64,000 nucleotides of DNA. Origin: Mansonella perstans (lineage: Eukaryota; Nematoda; Chromadorea; Rhabditida; Onchocercidae). The stretch lies in the NCBI GenBank assembly GCA_037074765.1, contig JBAMDO010000233.1, forward strand, positions 19,498-83,497, in the 5' to 3' direction. The translations under genes and the position numbers were made by a program. Under the pieces are notes generated by a model. The model did not search any database. It was not told the origin of the DNA and was given only the letters and a program-made list of their open reading frames with translations. Within the stretch, counting starts at the first letter, position 1. Every line of letters starts with the position of its first letter. Shown here one piece after another: positions 1-12,033 of the stretch.

Positions 1-1514
1 TAATAAATATTTATGCGACCTAACTGTTAAACTGGAATAATGTAGTCGTTTAAATACTATAATACTAAATGACTAAATAAATTTATTAGAAATGAAAAAA
101 AAGAGAGAGAGAAAAAATGGAAAGACAGAAAAAAGACATTTTAATCTAAGCAAAAAGACAGCAGAGCAATTATGATCAAGAACAATTTTTTTTTTTTTCG
201 TTTTAAAACAAAACATGAACAAAATATTATAATTTGTTGAAAACAATAACTGAAAATTAATTTCGAAATTTCTTAAGAATTTAAAAAACATAGCAAAAAA
301 ATTTTGCGAAGGCATTGTGAGAGGTAAGAAAGAGAGGGAAAAAGACAAAAAAGAAAAAGATGAGAAAAATAATAAAAAGATTGGAGAGAAGAAAAAAACG
401 ATGAAATGACTGGAAAAAGAGTGAACTCTTTAGTACTATTCATTAGCACTTATTGCTTTTCATAATAATAGCAAAATTTTCATTCCTAATGATGCTTACC
501 ATTGGATATAAAGGGAATAATTGCTATGAACAATCTGAATTGGCGAGAAAATCTATGCTTCAATAATAAATAACTCAGCTAAATTAAAAATAAATCACGG
601 CGGAAACAGGAAGAAAGATTACACTGGAAGTAAGTAGAGGTTAATTTTAATGAAATCAAATAAAATCCGTTTAAATTTTTAATAATGTCCACTGGAAGAT
701 AAAAATCACTTCCACATTTGGTAATATTTTATGATTTGCATTAGAAAGCAATAACTGAAATAATCTTTTTTTTTGCTTTTTTATCAATTTAAAGTTATTA
801 TTAAATTAAGATAAAAAATTATTACCAAAAAATTGCTATTTTCCTTGCGTCATCATTTCAAAATTATCGAAATTATGCGAGAGACAGATATTGACTAGAA
901 CAAATGATAAGATCGATGACAATCGACCTTATCATTCAATTATCATGCATCATTTTATTCTAGAAAATTGATATACCTAGCAGAGAGAAAAATGTTTTGA
1001 AAAGATTCCGAGATTTTCATCTCGGATTTCATCATTGTTGCAAACTAAACCTGATATTTTCAGGAGTGGCATAACTATACTGTGAGGAAATTCGGAATGC
1101 ATTCATCTGGGACGGGAGATACGGTGTTGTTTTAGCTTTTTAATCTTTGAAGGAGAGGGTTTTAAAAATTTACAATATAAAATACTCCTAACATTTCTTT
1201 TATTGTTTGGTTTTCCGTTATTGCTTATTGCCAGATCGGTGTTATATTATGGAGCAGTACAGTAGTAGTGTAGCATTAAATAATATAATATAATGACAAT
1301 AGGGTCTGGTATTTTCGTTTGAAAGCAGATTGCTTTATGGGAAAGTATGATGTTGTGCTATTGAGAAGCATATATTGAGGTTGTTGAAGAATAAATTTTA
1401 TTGAAAAGTATATTAAATTGTTGGAAATATTGTTGCATTATCGCTAAGTGCACTGCAATATTTTATAGCCACTCATTTAAATCGAACGGAAATAGAAAAA
1501 AAAATAGTTGCATT
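1..1514. other. Left flank, no gene identified
   Basis: A+T-rich DNA upstream of the helicase gene, with poly-T and poly-A runs. The open frames here are short and phenylalanine/lysine rich, as expected by chance in such DNA. Possible 5' untranslated or promoter sequence of the helicase lies in the last few hundred bases; an acceptor-like TTTTCAG ends at about 1063. I see no RNA gene and no conserved coding sequence. Confidence 0.5.
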
Positions 1515-4500
1515 ATGTCGGATTCATCATCGGATGAGGATGATGTAGTACCAACACAGTCAATTGAGGAGCAGGATGACAACATAACATTCCAGAAATT
1601 GGTGAGCATTCTTACCATTCATTCAGATATTTTCTTATTCGTTGGAATTATAACATTACTTGTTATTTTTATCTTGTTCATTGTGAGCCATGCACAGACG
1701 CAATCTTTTTCCTACCGCTCTTTGAATGCCTTTGAGAATTTCGCGATCAGTATCCTTTGTTAAATCATGTAATTATCAAGAGGTCAGTGAATTAGGGCGC
1801 ACTTTTATTGTTCTGCTTTCAGAGATCGTTTTTATTTTCAGGGTGTAGCGGATGTTCTCTGTGAAGCATGCGATCGCTTAAATTGGAAGAAACCTACGAA
1901 AATCCAAATTGCAGCTCTACCACATGCATTTAAAAAGCGTGATATAATTGGTCTTGCTGAAACTGGGTAAATTTGTTTCCTATTTTTATTCAGGAATATG
2001 AAGCAGAAAAAAGTTTTGCGCCACTGTTAACAAATATCATTCTCCGCTTGAGATATTCTTTTAACATCGCATGCGAATAATCCAGTCTTCTTAACACAAG
2101 GAAGAATATTGAAGTTTTTTTCTGCTAACTACCGATACAAAGACAACGAAGTGAACTATGATCATGTTAAGAAAGATAATCCAAACCCATTTAAGATGCA
2201 AGTGGGAAAAAGCAAAAATACTAGTTAATTCAAGTTTTACATCTGCATTTATAAATGTTGAGGAAATTTAGATCTGGAAAAACTGCTGCATTTGCAATAC
2301 CGATATTGCAAGCTTTACTTGAAACTCCACAGAAATTATTTGCTCTCGTTCTTACCCCAACCAGAGAATTAGCTTTTCAAATCGGCGAACAGTTTGAAGC
2401 ATTAGGTGCTTCTATTGGAATTCTTATCGGTATGTACTTTAAATTATTTTCTTGAAGTCTCCTAAAGGTGATCTTATTTCATGTCCTAAAGGTGATCTTA
2501 TTTCATGCTTTTTCAGCCGTGATTGTGGGCGGTGTAGATACAGTGACGCAGTCATTAGCTCTTGCGAAACGTCCCCATGTCATAGTTGGTGAGTTTTAAG
2601 CTCTCATCATTTACGTTTCTTTTTTTTTCACAAATTTGCAAATTTTGGCCCAAATTTAAGCCAAACTTACTAGCTATTCATATTTTAACATTAGATAATG
2701 AATGAACCGATGCTTTCTAGCCACACCTGGTCGATTGGTGGATCATTTAGAAAACACAAGAGGTTTCAATTTGCGGGCATTGAAATATTTGGTGATGGAT
2801 GAAGCTGATCGCATTTTGAATATGGATTTTGAAGTGGAATTGGAGAAAATCTTAAAAGTTATCCCAAAGGAGAGAAGGACATATTTGTATTCGGCTACGA
2901 TGACCAAGAAAGTTAGTCTTAAAGCGCAAAATCATTCAGCAGCTCTCTTTTTCTCTCTTTCTCTTCGTCAATTCCAATTTTTATGACGCTGTCGCTTGTC
3001 GATTGTAACTGTTTCAAGTCTAGTTTTGCGAAAGTTTCAGTCTAATTTTCGAAAATTCGTTTCTTTTATCCGCATATAGCATCTCTATCGGGAGGTCATA
3101 TTCTCCTTTGATATTACTTGGCTACTTGATAGCCACTTTAAGAGTGTCTGAATTATAATAGCATAGTAACACGGGTTCTCTTAAACAGAAAAAATTAATA
3201 AATATCAGCCTGTTGAATGGGTTATTTGTAAATTGTGCTTCTTTGATTTCAGTTCAGTTCCGTTGCTTTAACGTAAATTTTATCATATTTCTGCTCAAAA
3301 GAGATGTAATTTTCCAATTTCAGGTAGCCAAACTAGAACGTGCTTCGCTCAGTGATCCGATCAGAATAGAAGTCAGCTCAAAGTATCAAACTGTTGATAA
3401 GTTGAAACAATATTACATCTTCATCCCACATAAATACAAAGTAATTGTTTGGTTTCAAAACTTCAAGCAGGAAAAAAAAATTAACCAATCACAAAATAAC
3501 GAAAGAAGCCGATCATAGAACATTAAAGAGAGCTTTTCGTTTAATCGATGTTGTTACAGGAGGCCTATCTTGTTTATACATTAAATGAAATGGCCGGACA
3601 GACAGCAATAGTGTTTTGTTCCACATGTGCATCGGCTTTAAGAATTGCGTTAATGCTGCGGAAACTTGGTTTTGGGGCTGTTCCTTTGCATGGCCAAATG
3701 AGTCAGGTGAACTATCAGGAATTAATATTTTTTCATGTTATTTAGTTTGCGACTGATTTACGATCATTTTGGGAAAAAACTCGAATTTAAAATATTCAGA
3801 AAATATATCAGATGCCAATTATAGGCGAAGCGGCTGGGTTCGTTAAACAAATTCAAAAGTAAAGCTTCTACAATTCTTGTTTGTACCGATGTTGCATCAA
3901 GAGGTAACAGTTTAGAAGTGAAGCTTTTTAGTAGAGAATAATGTTTGTGTACATATGAGCTTTTGCATATTGAGTCGTAATATCAGCATATCTCATTATT
4001 ATGCCACACTGTCATACAAAAATATTGAGAATAGTTATGGATAAATGAATGACACGCTTTAAAATTACGTTCTCATCATTTTCTATTTCTCTTTTAGTTT
4101 AATTAATTTATTATTTAAATGAAATTATTTCTGATTCATTTTTTGCGAGAAGTTAGCATTGCCACTTTTTCCGTGAACTTCTATAAATATTGTACTTTCG
4201 TATACTTTGATAATGGATCGGTCTTTCATAACGAATAGAACTCCAACTGTTTTATAGCATTACATTTGATCCTGCATTACTTCTAAATATAGTTGTATTT
4301 CCTAACATTAATTCACATTATGCTTCAATTTCTTCCATTTGACCTCCTCTTTATCTTCATGTGACGCATTGCATTTTGAATAGTTGCGATTTTTACATTG
4401 ATAAGATCTGGATATCACTAGTGTATACCATTGCTAGTTGAGTACTTTGTTTTTTTGATCTTGCCGAAACAAAGATAAATTATAGGTCTTGATATACCAC

Positions 4501-5228
4501 ATGTTGATTTGGTGTTAAATTATGATGTTCCCACGCAGTCCAAGGATTATGTTCATCGTGTTGGTCGTACCGCTCGCGCTGGTCGATCCGGTGTTGCCGT
4601 AACGTTCGTTACACAGTACGATGTTGAAGTTGGTTATTTATTTTAAGTAATTCCTGAAGCAGGCATGGGTTCATGAGTTTAGCAGATCCTTTTATCATTT
4701 CTTTCAGATTAGGAAATTGATTCTACCAATCTACGACTTGTGTTTTGCTTCTATTTTTACAATGAACATTGCTAGTTTAATTCTGTTTTTAAAATTTTTT
4801 TATTTTGTTTCATCTGACGGCGCAATTCCATATCATAGCTTTAGTTTTCTATCGTCTTGTTATTCAGATTTATCAAAGGATCGAGCATCTGATTAGCAAG
4901 AAACTTCCACTTTTCGAAACAGTAGAGAATGATGTAATGTTACTTCTGGAAAGAGTTGAGGAAGCTCAGAAACTGGCGAAGCAGGTTTGTGTGATCATCA
5001 AAAATTTGAAAGTGGTGAAAAATATATAACTTGATGCAGTCAGAAAGTCCAATATCAAATATATAATTTAAGGAAATGAAGGAGATGGAGGAAAGGAAAG
5101 GCAAGAAAAGAAAACAGTTTGATGACAATGATGATGATGAAGTGAACGATGCAGAGGAAAGCAGTACTTTTAGAAAAAAACTGAAGCAAAAGCAGAAAGG
5201 AACTCAAAATGGAAGAAAGAAATTCTGA
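1515..5228 (+). CDS. DEAD-box ATP-dependent RNA helicase, DDX47/Rrp3 type
   Basis: Predicted nucleolar RNA helicase of the DDX47 (yeast Rrp3) family, which acts in 18S pre-rRNA processing. Eleven exons: 1515-1601, 1842-1966, 2272-2429, 2517-2588, 2721-2911, 3324-3440, 3560-3706, 3825-3903, 4486-4628, 4868-4984, 5073-5228. They join in phase to 463 aa, close to human DDX47 (455). Visible motifs: Q-motif Gln near residue 51, motif I AETGSGKT at 68-75, PTRELA, TPGR at 149-152, DEAD at 174-177, SAT at 205-207, and [11 protein letters not shown] at 349-359. The family-specific stretches [17 protein letters not shown] and VSSKYQTV are present. The N-terminus is Ser/Asp rich and the tail is Lys rich, as in relatives. 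An in-frame ATG at 1401 would add 38 atypical residues, so 1515 is preferred. An AATAAA lies at 5910-5915, rather far downstream. Symbol left blank because the nematode gene has no settled name known to me. Confidence 0.95.
2460..2507. repeat. 24-bp direct duplication in helicase intron 3
   Basis: Two adjacent copies of a 24-bp unit beginning TCCTAAAGGTGATC sit in the short intron between helicase exons 3 and 4. They end just before the TTTTTCAG acceptor. This looks like a recent slippage duplication with no effect on the reading frame. Confidence 0.85.
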
Positions 5229-7446
5229 TATTCTAAAGGGCATTGTTAACTTGTCGAAGTTGGTTTCACAAGTATTTTCTTACTTGTCGAAGTTGATTTT
5301 AACGGAGTAGTTTATCCATTTGAAGAGGTACCATATCCTGTTTTTTTCCATTTCCATGGAATCACCAATACTGTTATTTTTTGTTGATAAGGATTAGTTG
5401 CTTGACATCAGCAAATGCTTTTATTTTACCATTTTTAGGAAAACGCCTTATTCTTTTTCAAATCTTTGCATTTTATATATTATTGATTTTTGTTCCTTAC
5501 TGCAAATGAAATAACGTATTGTAACTATTTTCCAGTATATATCAATGGAAGAAATCTATTATCTAACTTAATATGCTATTTAATTGTTAGTGACCGTATG
5601 ACTGCACGCCGTTATAACTCGTTAATATCCGGCAGTCAAATTCCGGGCTTTAATAGCCTTTTTTGGGAAACTGGCTTTAGCTTGCAAAAAAGTTTCCAAC
5701 CGTAGTTGGTTATTAGGGGATATCACGAAGTTAGAGACAGCAACGATTTAAAAAATAATTATGGTAGTTTCAGTGAAATGTCGATAAGGTTTTCATGCCA
5801 AGAATCCATTAGTTTATCGCTGAGTGAGCTAAGGAAATTGTCTATTCATAAATCGTTTTATAATTTCCGCTTATATCAGAACAGTAGATTGTAATTTAAT
5901 CTTTTAATTAATAAAATATGTGATGTTGTAAACATCCCACGTTGATGCTTAAATCTTTCTTTAGCATCAAAAGCAAATATGTATATCATTGAAGATAGTA
6001 AAATGTATGATGAAAATAGGATTGTCAAATTTATCATTGTTACGATTCTATTATGGCGATCGGTTGAACCATGCGATAGTCGCCTCATTTTTTTTTTCTA
6101 TCTTCCATGGCCACAAACCCTTTCTAAAATGTTATATCTTAGAGATTTGACTTTCATTTTTTTTTCAGCTTTTGTTTTTTCACACCTTTCATTATCTCAC
6201 TGTCGATACTATTTCCCAAATGCATCATCGTATGACAATAGTTTGCAACAAACCAATGGTATGATCCAGAAAATCGCATGAAATAGATTTAATCATGATT
6301 CTAATGAGGGAAACATGATTATGTATCTATGTCTGACGTATCAGTCGCACCAGCGAGAGAGACATGCCAGTGTTAGTGTGACTATCCGATGGTAACATTC
6401 GGATGAAGTGTAGTCTTTGAAGATTAGAACTAACCGAGCAATTTTCTGACTTTCCACATGTTGTCCTAGTATTCGGTGTTTTTCATGAACAAAATAGTTT
6501 GAAACAAACCGTTTATATTGAACATTTCATAAGCTACCGGTTGTTCCTGATGACTTATGGTCACACTCGGTAGCATTTGTAATTTTTTTTTGCAACAATG
6601 ATTAATCATTGAAGAAATTCATCATTTTGTGGATTTTCACTTTTCAATACCAACAATTCAAATACAAATTCTTTACAGAAAAGATTATCTTCATTCTTGA
6701 CCATTTGAATTTTGAAAAAAAAAAAAAAAAACAGTTTGTCTAACAATAATGATGCAACAATAAGATAGAAAAATTCAACAACTACTAATGATAATATATA
6801 TATAAAGTTGATCAATCTATAATAACGAAATTATTAAATTAATTAAGTTTAGTCAGTTAATTAGTCGACATTTGCATATGTTAGCATATTAACCTAATTT
6901 AGTGACAGTCGAATATCACACTTATTGGCCTATTTTCTATTGAAATCGTAAGTCTGAGTATGGTAATTCCTAATACCTTTTAAACTTAGGAAAAAAAGTC
7001 TTACGTAGTGGATCGATAGTCTCCTCCAGCAGCATATTGCCATGTATCATTGATTATTGCTCCGGTTTATCATTAAGTTAGATTAATATCTTCAAGATAT
7101 AAAGTTTCAACTTTGACATAAATTGACAAATAAATAAATACTATTAAAATAGCAATAAAAAGTATTCATTGCAATCATGATATGTTGTTTCATATCTGTT
7201 GCATAATTTATGATTGTTTACCAGCAATTTGCTATTCCAAAAAGCAGCTGTTAAAGGTATAAAAAAAAATAGAGCTCAGCTTATCAATTAGTCAGTTGAT
7301 AGTCAAATGATAGGTAATGATAATATTGGCACAATAAATACAATGAGCTAGGTATACAATGAAACATTTATGATAACTACAATTATTATTCTACTTCGCA
7401 TAATAATGATAGCCATAACAAACATTATCATCGATAAATAAATTAC
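5229..7446. other. Intergenic, 3' flank of helicase; no supported gene
   Basis: Contains the helicase 3' flank and A+T-rich spacer. A short piece on the minus strand at about 7005-7065 reads as protein-like (TWQYAAGGDYRST) and ends at a GTAAGA donor. It could be an exon linked to the frame at 7447-7811, but its acceptor is poor. Another minus frame at about 6606-6730 (NEDNLFCKEFVFELL) ends in a stop. Neither is strong enough to call. No RNA gene was seen. Confidence 0.4.
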
Positions 7447-7811
7447 CTTTCAGATAAGTTACTTGGAATAAAAGCAATAATTTCTTTAGGTAATTCGATT
7501 AATTTGCTAAGTTGGTTGATTGCATCTAAAAAGTCATCTGTTTCGGGATTTCGCCATGGCAAAGTCCAGATAAATAGCAATTGACTGGAATCAAAATAAT
7601 AAAACTTTTGATTAAGTCCAAAGTTTATTTCCTGATTAATCAAAGATTCCTGAACTAACGTTTTGAGAGATTCTTCGCCAAACAAGAGCTGTAATTTCAG
7701 TACTGTGGGTGGATAACCAAAGATGTAAAATTTCGCGAAATTTGTCGCATATCTATAAATTTCACTCAACATTTTAGAAATTTTGTATTTCAATTTTTTT
7801 GTGAATTTCAT
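7447..7811 (-). CDS. Unrecognised open frame, possible exon of an orphan gene
   Basis: An open frame of about 120 codons on the minus strand, from an ATG at 7811. I do not recognise the product. From about residue 33 the sequence has mixed, protein-like composition (GYPPTVLKLQLLFGEES, FIWTLPWRNPETDDF, LIELPKEIIAFIP), unlike the Phe/Lys/Asn-rich chance frames nearby. The stop follows directly after GAAAG|GTAATT, so the frame may continue by splicing to lower coordinates; a second donor-like GTAACT lies about 15 bases upstream of that. The first dozen residues are Lys rich, and the true start may be Met-14. No signal peptide, membrane segment or known motif was seen. It may be a real nematode-specific gene or exon, or a long chance frame. 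Confidence 0.35.
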
Positions 7812-8300
7812 ATTTCAATTTTCAGAAAGAAAAAAGTGAGGAAAAAAATCGCATTTTTGACTTCGATATGTGATGACGGTAGGAACGAATGATGCAGTGA
7901 AGATGAATCATTGTGTGTTTTGAAACTGTCAACCTGTTTTTGAGAAACTCATATAGATTTGTGGCCGACATATCATTTCCTAACTATCGGGAATCGCATT
8001 GTATTTACTAACAGTTCATTCCTAATAGTTCAGGAATGAAATAAAGTATTCGAAAGATTTTTGACCCAACGAACTATTAAGTCAAATTGAAAAGAATATA
8101 ACAGAATAGCACATTCGAAATCGTTTACAACATAGTTCCAGCCATTATAATTGAGTTTTTAAGTGCTAAATATGAATGATAACACTTTAACTGCATAATT
8201 TTTTTTTTACCAATTAAATCCAAGTGCTAAAGAAGTTTAACTTTGAGTTTGATAGATTCGCACAGCATTGTAAGTGGGGATCACTTGAGGTAAGCAGTTC

Positions 8301-8333
8301 GTCATCCTTACGTCATCCTTACGTCATCCTTAC
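8301..8333. repeat. Three tandem copies of an 11-bp unit
   Basis: GTCATCCTTAC is repeated three times head to tail, in intergenic DNA. A simple short tandem repeat that could vary in copy number between isolates. Confidence 0.9.
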
Positions 8334-11300
8334 GTTATCATTATGGATATGAATTCACGAGGTGCAGACATTGTAGCAAATCGCACAATTCAACAAAGAA
8401 ATTAAAAAATTCAGTCCAGAAGTTATTGTTACTACATATTCCACTTTTATTTCACAAACAGCATTAACAACATTGTTTGTATCTCCTTATTACAGCATAT
8501 GTAGTGACAATTTCGGCAAAATTTAACACATCAATTATTGATTCCATAAAAATATTATTTTGGTAAAAGAATTTTACTTGTTGTTAATAACGATGACAGT
8601 ATGAACAAAGGTAATGAATACTTCCAGTAGGCGCAATTGACACTTTAGTAAAAAATATCACAAAAAATATTGAATAGATTAATGATTTCCTGTCATTATT
8701 TATCTTGGTGATTTTCGCTTTCCTTCTTCATTGCTTCTTACTTTTCCTGATTATGTGACATTTTATATCAGAAATTATTCATCAAAATAAATGCGATATG
8801 GGATAGTGAGTGATATGATAAGATATCATTACTATCAATATTCCTTCCTTCTCCTTGTTTCGTTCATTCGTTCAGCAAAATAGACAATTTTATTTACGCC
8901 TCACAACAATTTCTCTTTTTTATCTTTCAGCTGATACTTACATTCAGCAACCAAAGTAAATAAGGAAAAGTTTAGAAGGCATTTTATAAACATTTTTGAT
9001 CAGAAAATGATAACAACAAAAATAGAAACGTTAATAGAAACGTGTTAATAGTGTTAATAGAAACGTTCGAAATAAATTGAATAAGTGACTTAATCAAATT
9101 TTTCATTTATTTTTTCTTTTTTAAGAAAGAAAGGAGATTCAAAATTCTGTATTTCATACTGTTTCACATTTTCCATTTTCAATTTCATCAGATTTCTTCT
9201 CGATGACGCAGAGGTGATAAATAAGTGTTGCGGAATTCTAGCAAATGAAATTTTTCATAAAATATGAAATATGTCCTAGTTTGATTCAAATTTTTTGTTT
9301 TCATGTAATGTGGAGGAAAAGTTACCATCGAGATTTAATTTTCAGAACATGAAATTTTTCTTCAAAATAGAAATTTCCATATGGCAGACCTTTTCCAATT
9401 GTCTCGCCATCTTAATCTTAGAAATTTTCGTATAAAAAAATTCGTATTTTTCCAATTTTAGAATAATTTTTGAATTTTTGTTTAGAAGTTCAACATCAAT
9501 TGTTGCTGTTTTCCTTTTTTTTTTCGCAATTTCAAAAAACAACCAAAGGATGGAAAATGAGAAAGAAAAATTAGATTGAAAGTTTGATAAATATTGAAGC
9601 AATTAAACATTGAAGTCTTTGTGTACAATGTATGGTCTCTATGGAAAATTCTTCCAAAGTATCATCAACAACATTGTCTTCTTCCATTTTCAACAATTTT
9701 GTCTAACGCTTCCGAAAATATCGATCAAAATATCACAGAACCATTGTGTATTATCATTTTTTGAATAGTTGCCATTTTTGAAAAGTCAGAATCTTTCCTC
9801 TCTCTTCCCTTTTTCTACAGCTCCTTTCCTCGTCGTATCGCATCCGTCCTCCTGCTGCATTGTCACATCCCGTACCCCATGCTGAGAAAAGTACCATTTT
9901 ATATTATCGGTGAATTAATTCACTGGTCCTTCAAATATTATAGTTAATATTTATTAATATTTCAACGTATAGTCTATTTTTACAACCAGAAATGTGAAGC
10001 TGAAAGGAACATTTCTGAAGTCGCAGTATTTGATATTCTTCCAGAGGCGAAAGCACGACGTCACAAACAAACATTCTCACTATTCTCCTCGTTTTGATTA
10101 CTTTGTTTTTCTTCTTCGATTTTTAACATTATTTTTATTTTTGAAAATGATGATATTTATTATCAAACAATTCAGGTTTTTCATTTTCTAATAATTCCCC
10201 AACTGTTAAAATGCATACAAACTGCATTTATATAAAACCCACTATCCCAGGAAGGATTGAAATTGTTCGAAACTTAAAAAGTGAACTCCTTCTGTAAAGG
10301 TAAACTATTTGTTTTTACGATCAAATTTACAAATTAAAGAAACATATATCAATTCCATCTTGTAAAATTCTGGAGCATAATTCAATTTTTTGGTTTTTAG
10401 TCATCGTTCATACTCACTGATAATAATAGAAGCATCTAGGCGATCACCACTTCAAATAATCTTTGAAATCCCGCAAAAATCATTCATCTGCTCGGATTAT
10501 TTCAATTTCGGAAAAAGGTTTACAATTTCAAATGTTTCTGAAATATCAAATCTTCGAGATGTGTAGTAATCATGCTAATCAACGGTGAAATGATAAAAGC
10601 ACACTGGAAATGTTCACTTCTCGAATTTTCGCGAAAAATCCCGATTTAGCGTTTCACTGTTTACAAACTGACCAGTAATGACCAAGTGTTCGGAGGTTAT
10701 TGCAACTTAATGGTTCCATAACAACTATAATAAAAGTTGAAAATTCGAGCGAATTTCAAATATCAACTGGAACGCTAGCGTAAACACTTCGACTAATCCT
10801 GCTGAAATAGATAATAAACCAATGATTTACTTATTTCGTAAGCATTTTAAATGAATGTAAAGAATTAAACGGTCTTTGAAGCGTTGCAGATTTTTCCCAA
10901 GTCAAAAAACAATTTTTCTTCTGTTGTTAAAAATTTTTAGGAATTTTAAGAATTAACAACAATATTAAATCAGAATTTTTAAGGGAGCATTTCGAAAATA
11001 TCGTTCTTGGAAAATTTGATTTCGCGTATTCCAAAGAACTCAATTATCCTTCTTGATATCCAAACTTTACTTTATTGGAATTTAGATAATTCATAATTAG
11101 AAGATCAGATCGGAGCAAGTAAGCACCAAGAAGCATTTACAAAAATCAAAAGCAAGGATTATAATCCTGAAAAGTGTGAATATTCTCAGTATCACAATTT
11201 CTGCAGTATTATGAATAATTGAGCTGTCAAGAAATTTCTACTGCAATAAAAATGACTTTGAAAGATTGGAACTGATTGTACTGAATTCCAGGGACTGAAC

Positions 11301-11646
11301 CGCAATTTAGCTATACTCCCACACAAGCAATAACACGAACCCGCTAACTCAAACTCGCTCACCTAGTGACCTGAATCATCATCACCTGTAAAACGATACA
11401 AAATTACGCGAAAATCGGAATTCTCCTTTTTCCTGCTCCCTCCCATTTTGCGCTATTTCTGAAATTCATGAATGTAACACTATCAGATGTTTCCTTAGTC
11501 TCGCATCACTCTCTCTACCCTCTCCAGATTATATGCTATTTCCCGGAGGTGACTCTCATTTCATATTACAAGGATGCGTTTAGTGACTGACTCCTTTGCG
11601 CAGCTGAGTGTGTGACGAGTATGTGCAGGTCTGCTTTCTCTTCATT

Positions 11647-11716
11647 CAGGATTTTCTGTGACCTTCTTCCAGGATTTCCTATAACCTTCCTCCAGGATTT
11701 CCTGTAGCCTTTTTTC
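11647..11716. repeat. Three imperfect 23-bp tandem repeats upstream of tpp-2
   Basis: Units starting CAGGATTTTCTGTGACCTTC, CAGGATTTCCTATAACCTTC and CAGGATTTCCTGTAGCC follow each other about 320-390 bases upstream of the tpp-2 start codon. The copies differ by a few substitutions, so the array is not brand new. It might be a promoter element or neutral slippage. Confidence 0.8.
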
Positions 11717-12033
11717 GGAATTCACTATTTTACATAAAACGGATAAGTTTGAAATTCTGATGTGTTACTCCGTTATAAAAAATAATTTGTTAGGAATTCT
11801 CATGTAAGGGCAGTTTAAATTTCTCAAAAATATACTTTATTATCATTTCTGTTAGAACTTTCTTCACTTGCTGTTACTGCAATTATTACTTTTGTTGTTT
11901 TTTCACTTGAAAGATGTTCTTGTCGAAATTTATTTCATATCACACTTCTATCCGATCCCGTGAACCTTCCGCTTTCTTTTCTCTCTTTTTGATAAAAATT
12001 TTAACAAATCCGAAATAAAAATTGCAGGAAATC

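Larger units (their letters stand above)
7812..12033. other. Intergenic between orphan frame and tpp-2
   Basis: Mostly A+T-rich spacer. It holds an 11-bp triplicate repeat at 8301-8333, a possible isolated exon at 9821-9913, and a 23-bp triplicate repeat at 11647-11715. The last several hundred bases are richer in C and T and are likely upstream sequence of tpp-2. The tpp-2 coding start lies seven bases after an ATTGCAG acceptor (AG at 12026-12027), consistent with spliced-leader addition or a 5' untranslated intron. No tRNA or other RNA gene was seen. Confidence 0.5.

Noticed and set aside
1401..1514. In-frame upstream ATG extending the helicase by 38 residues
   Set aside because: The extension is Cys/Ile/Asn rich and unlike any DDX47 N-terminus, while the ATG at 1515 opens directly into the acidic start typical of the family.
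9342..9602. 86-codon minus-strand frame
   Set aside because: Dominated by Phe, Ser, Lys and Ile from poly-T/A tracts, with no domain or splice context.
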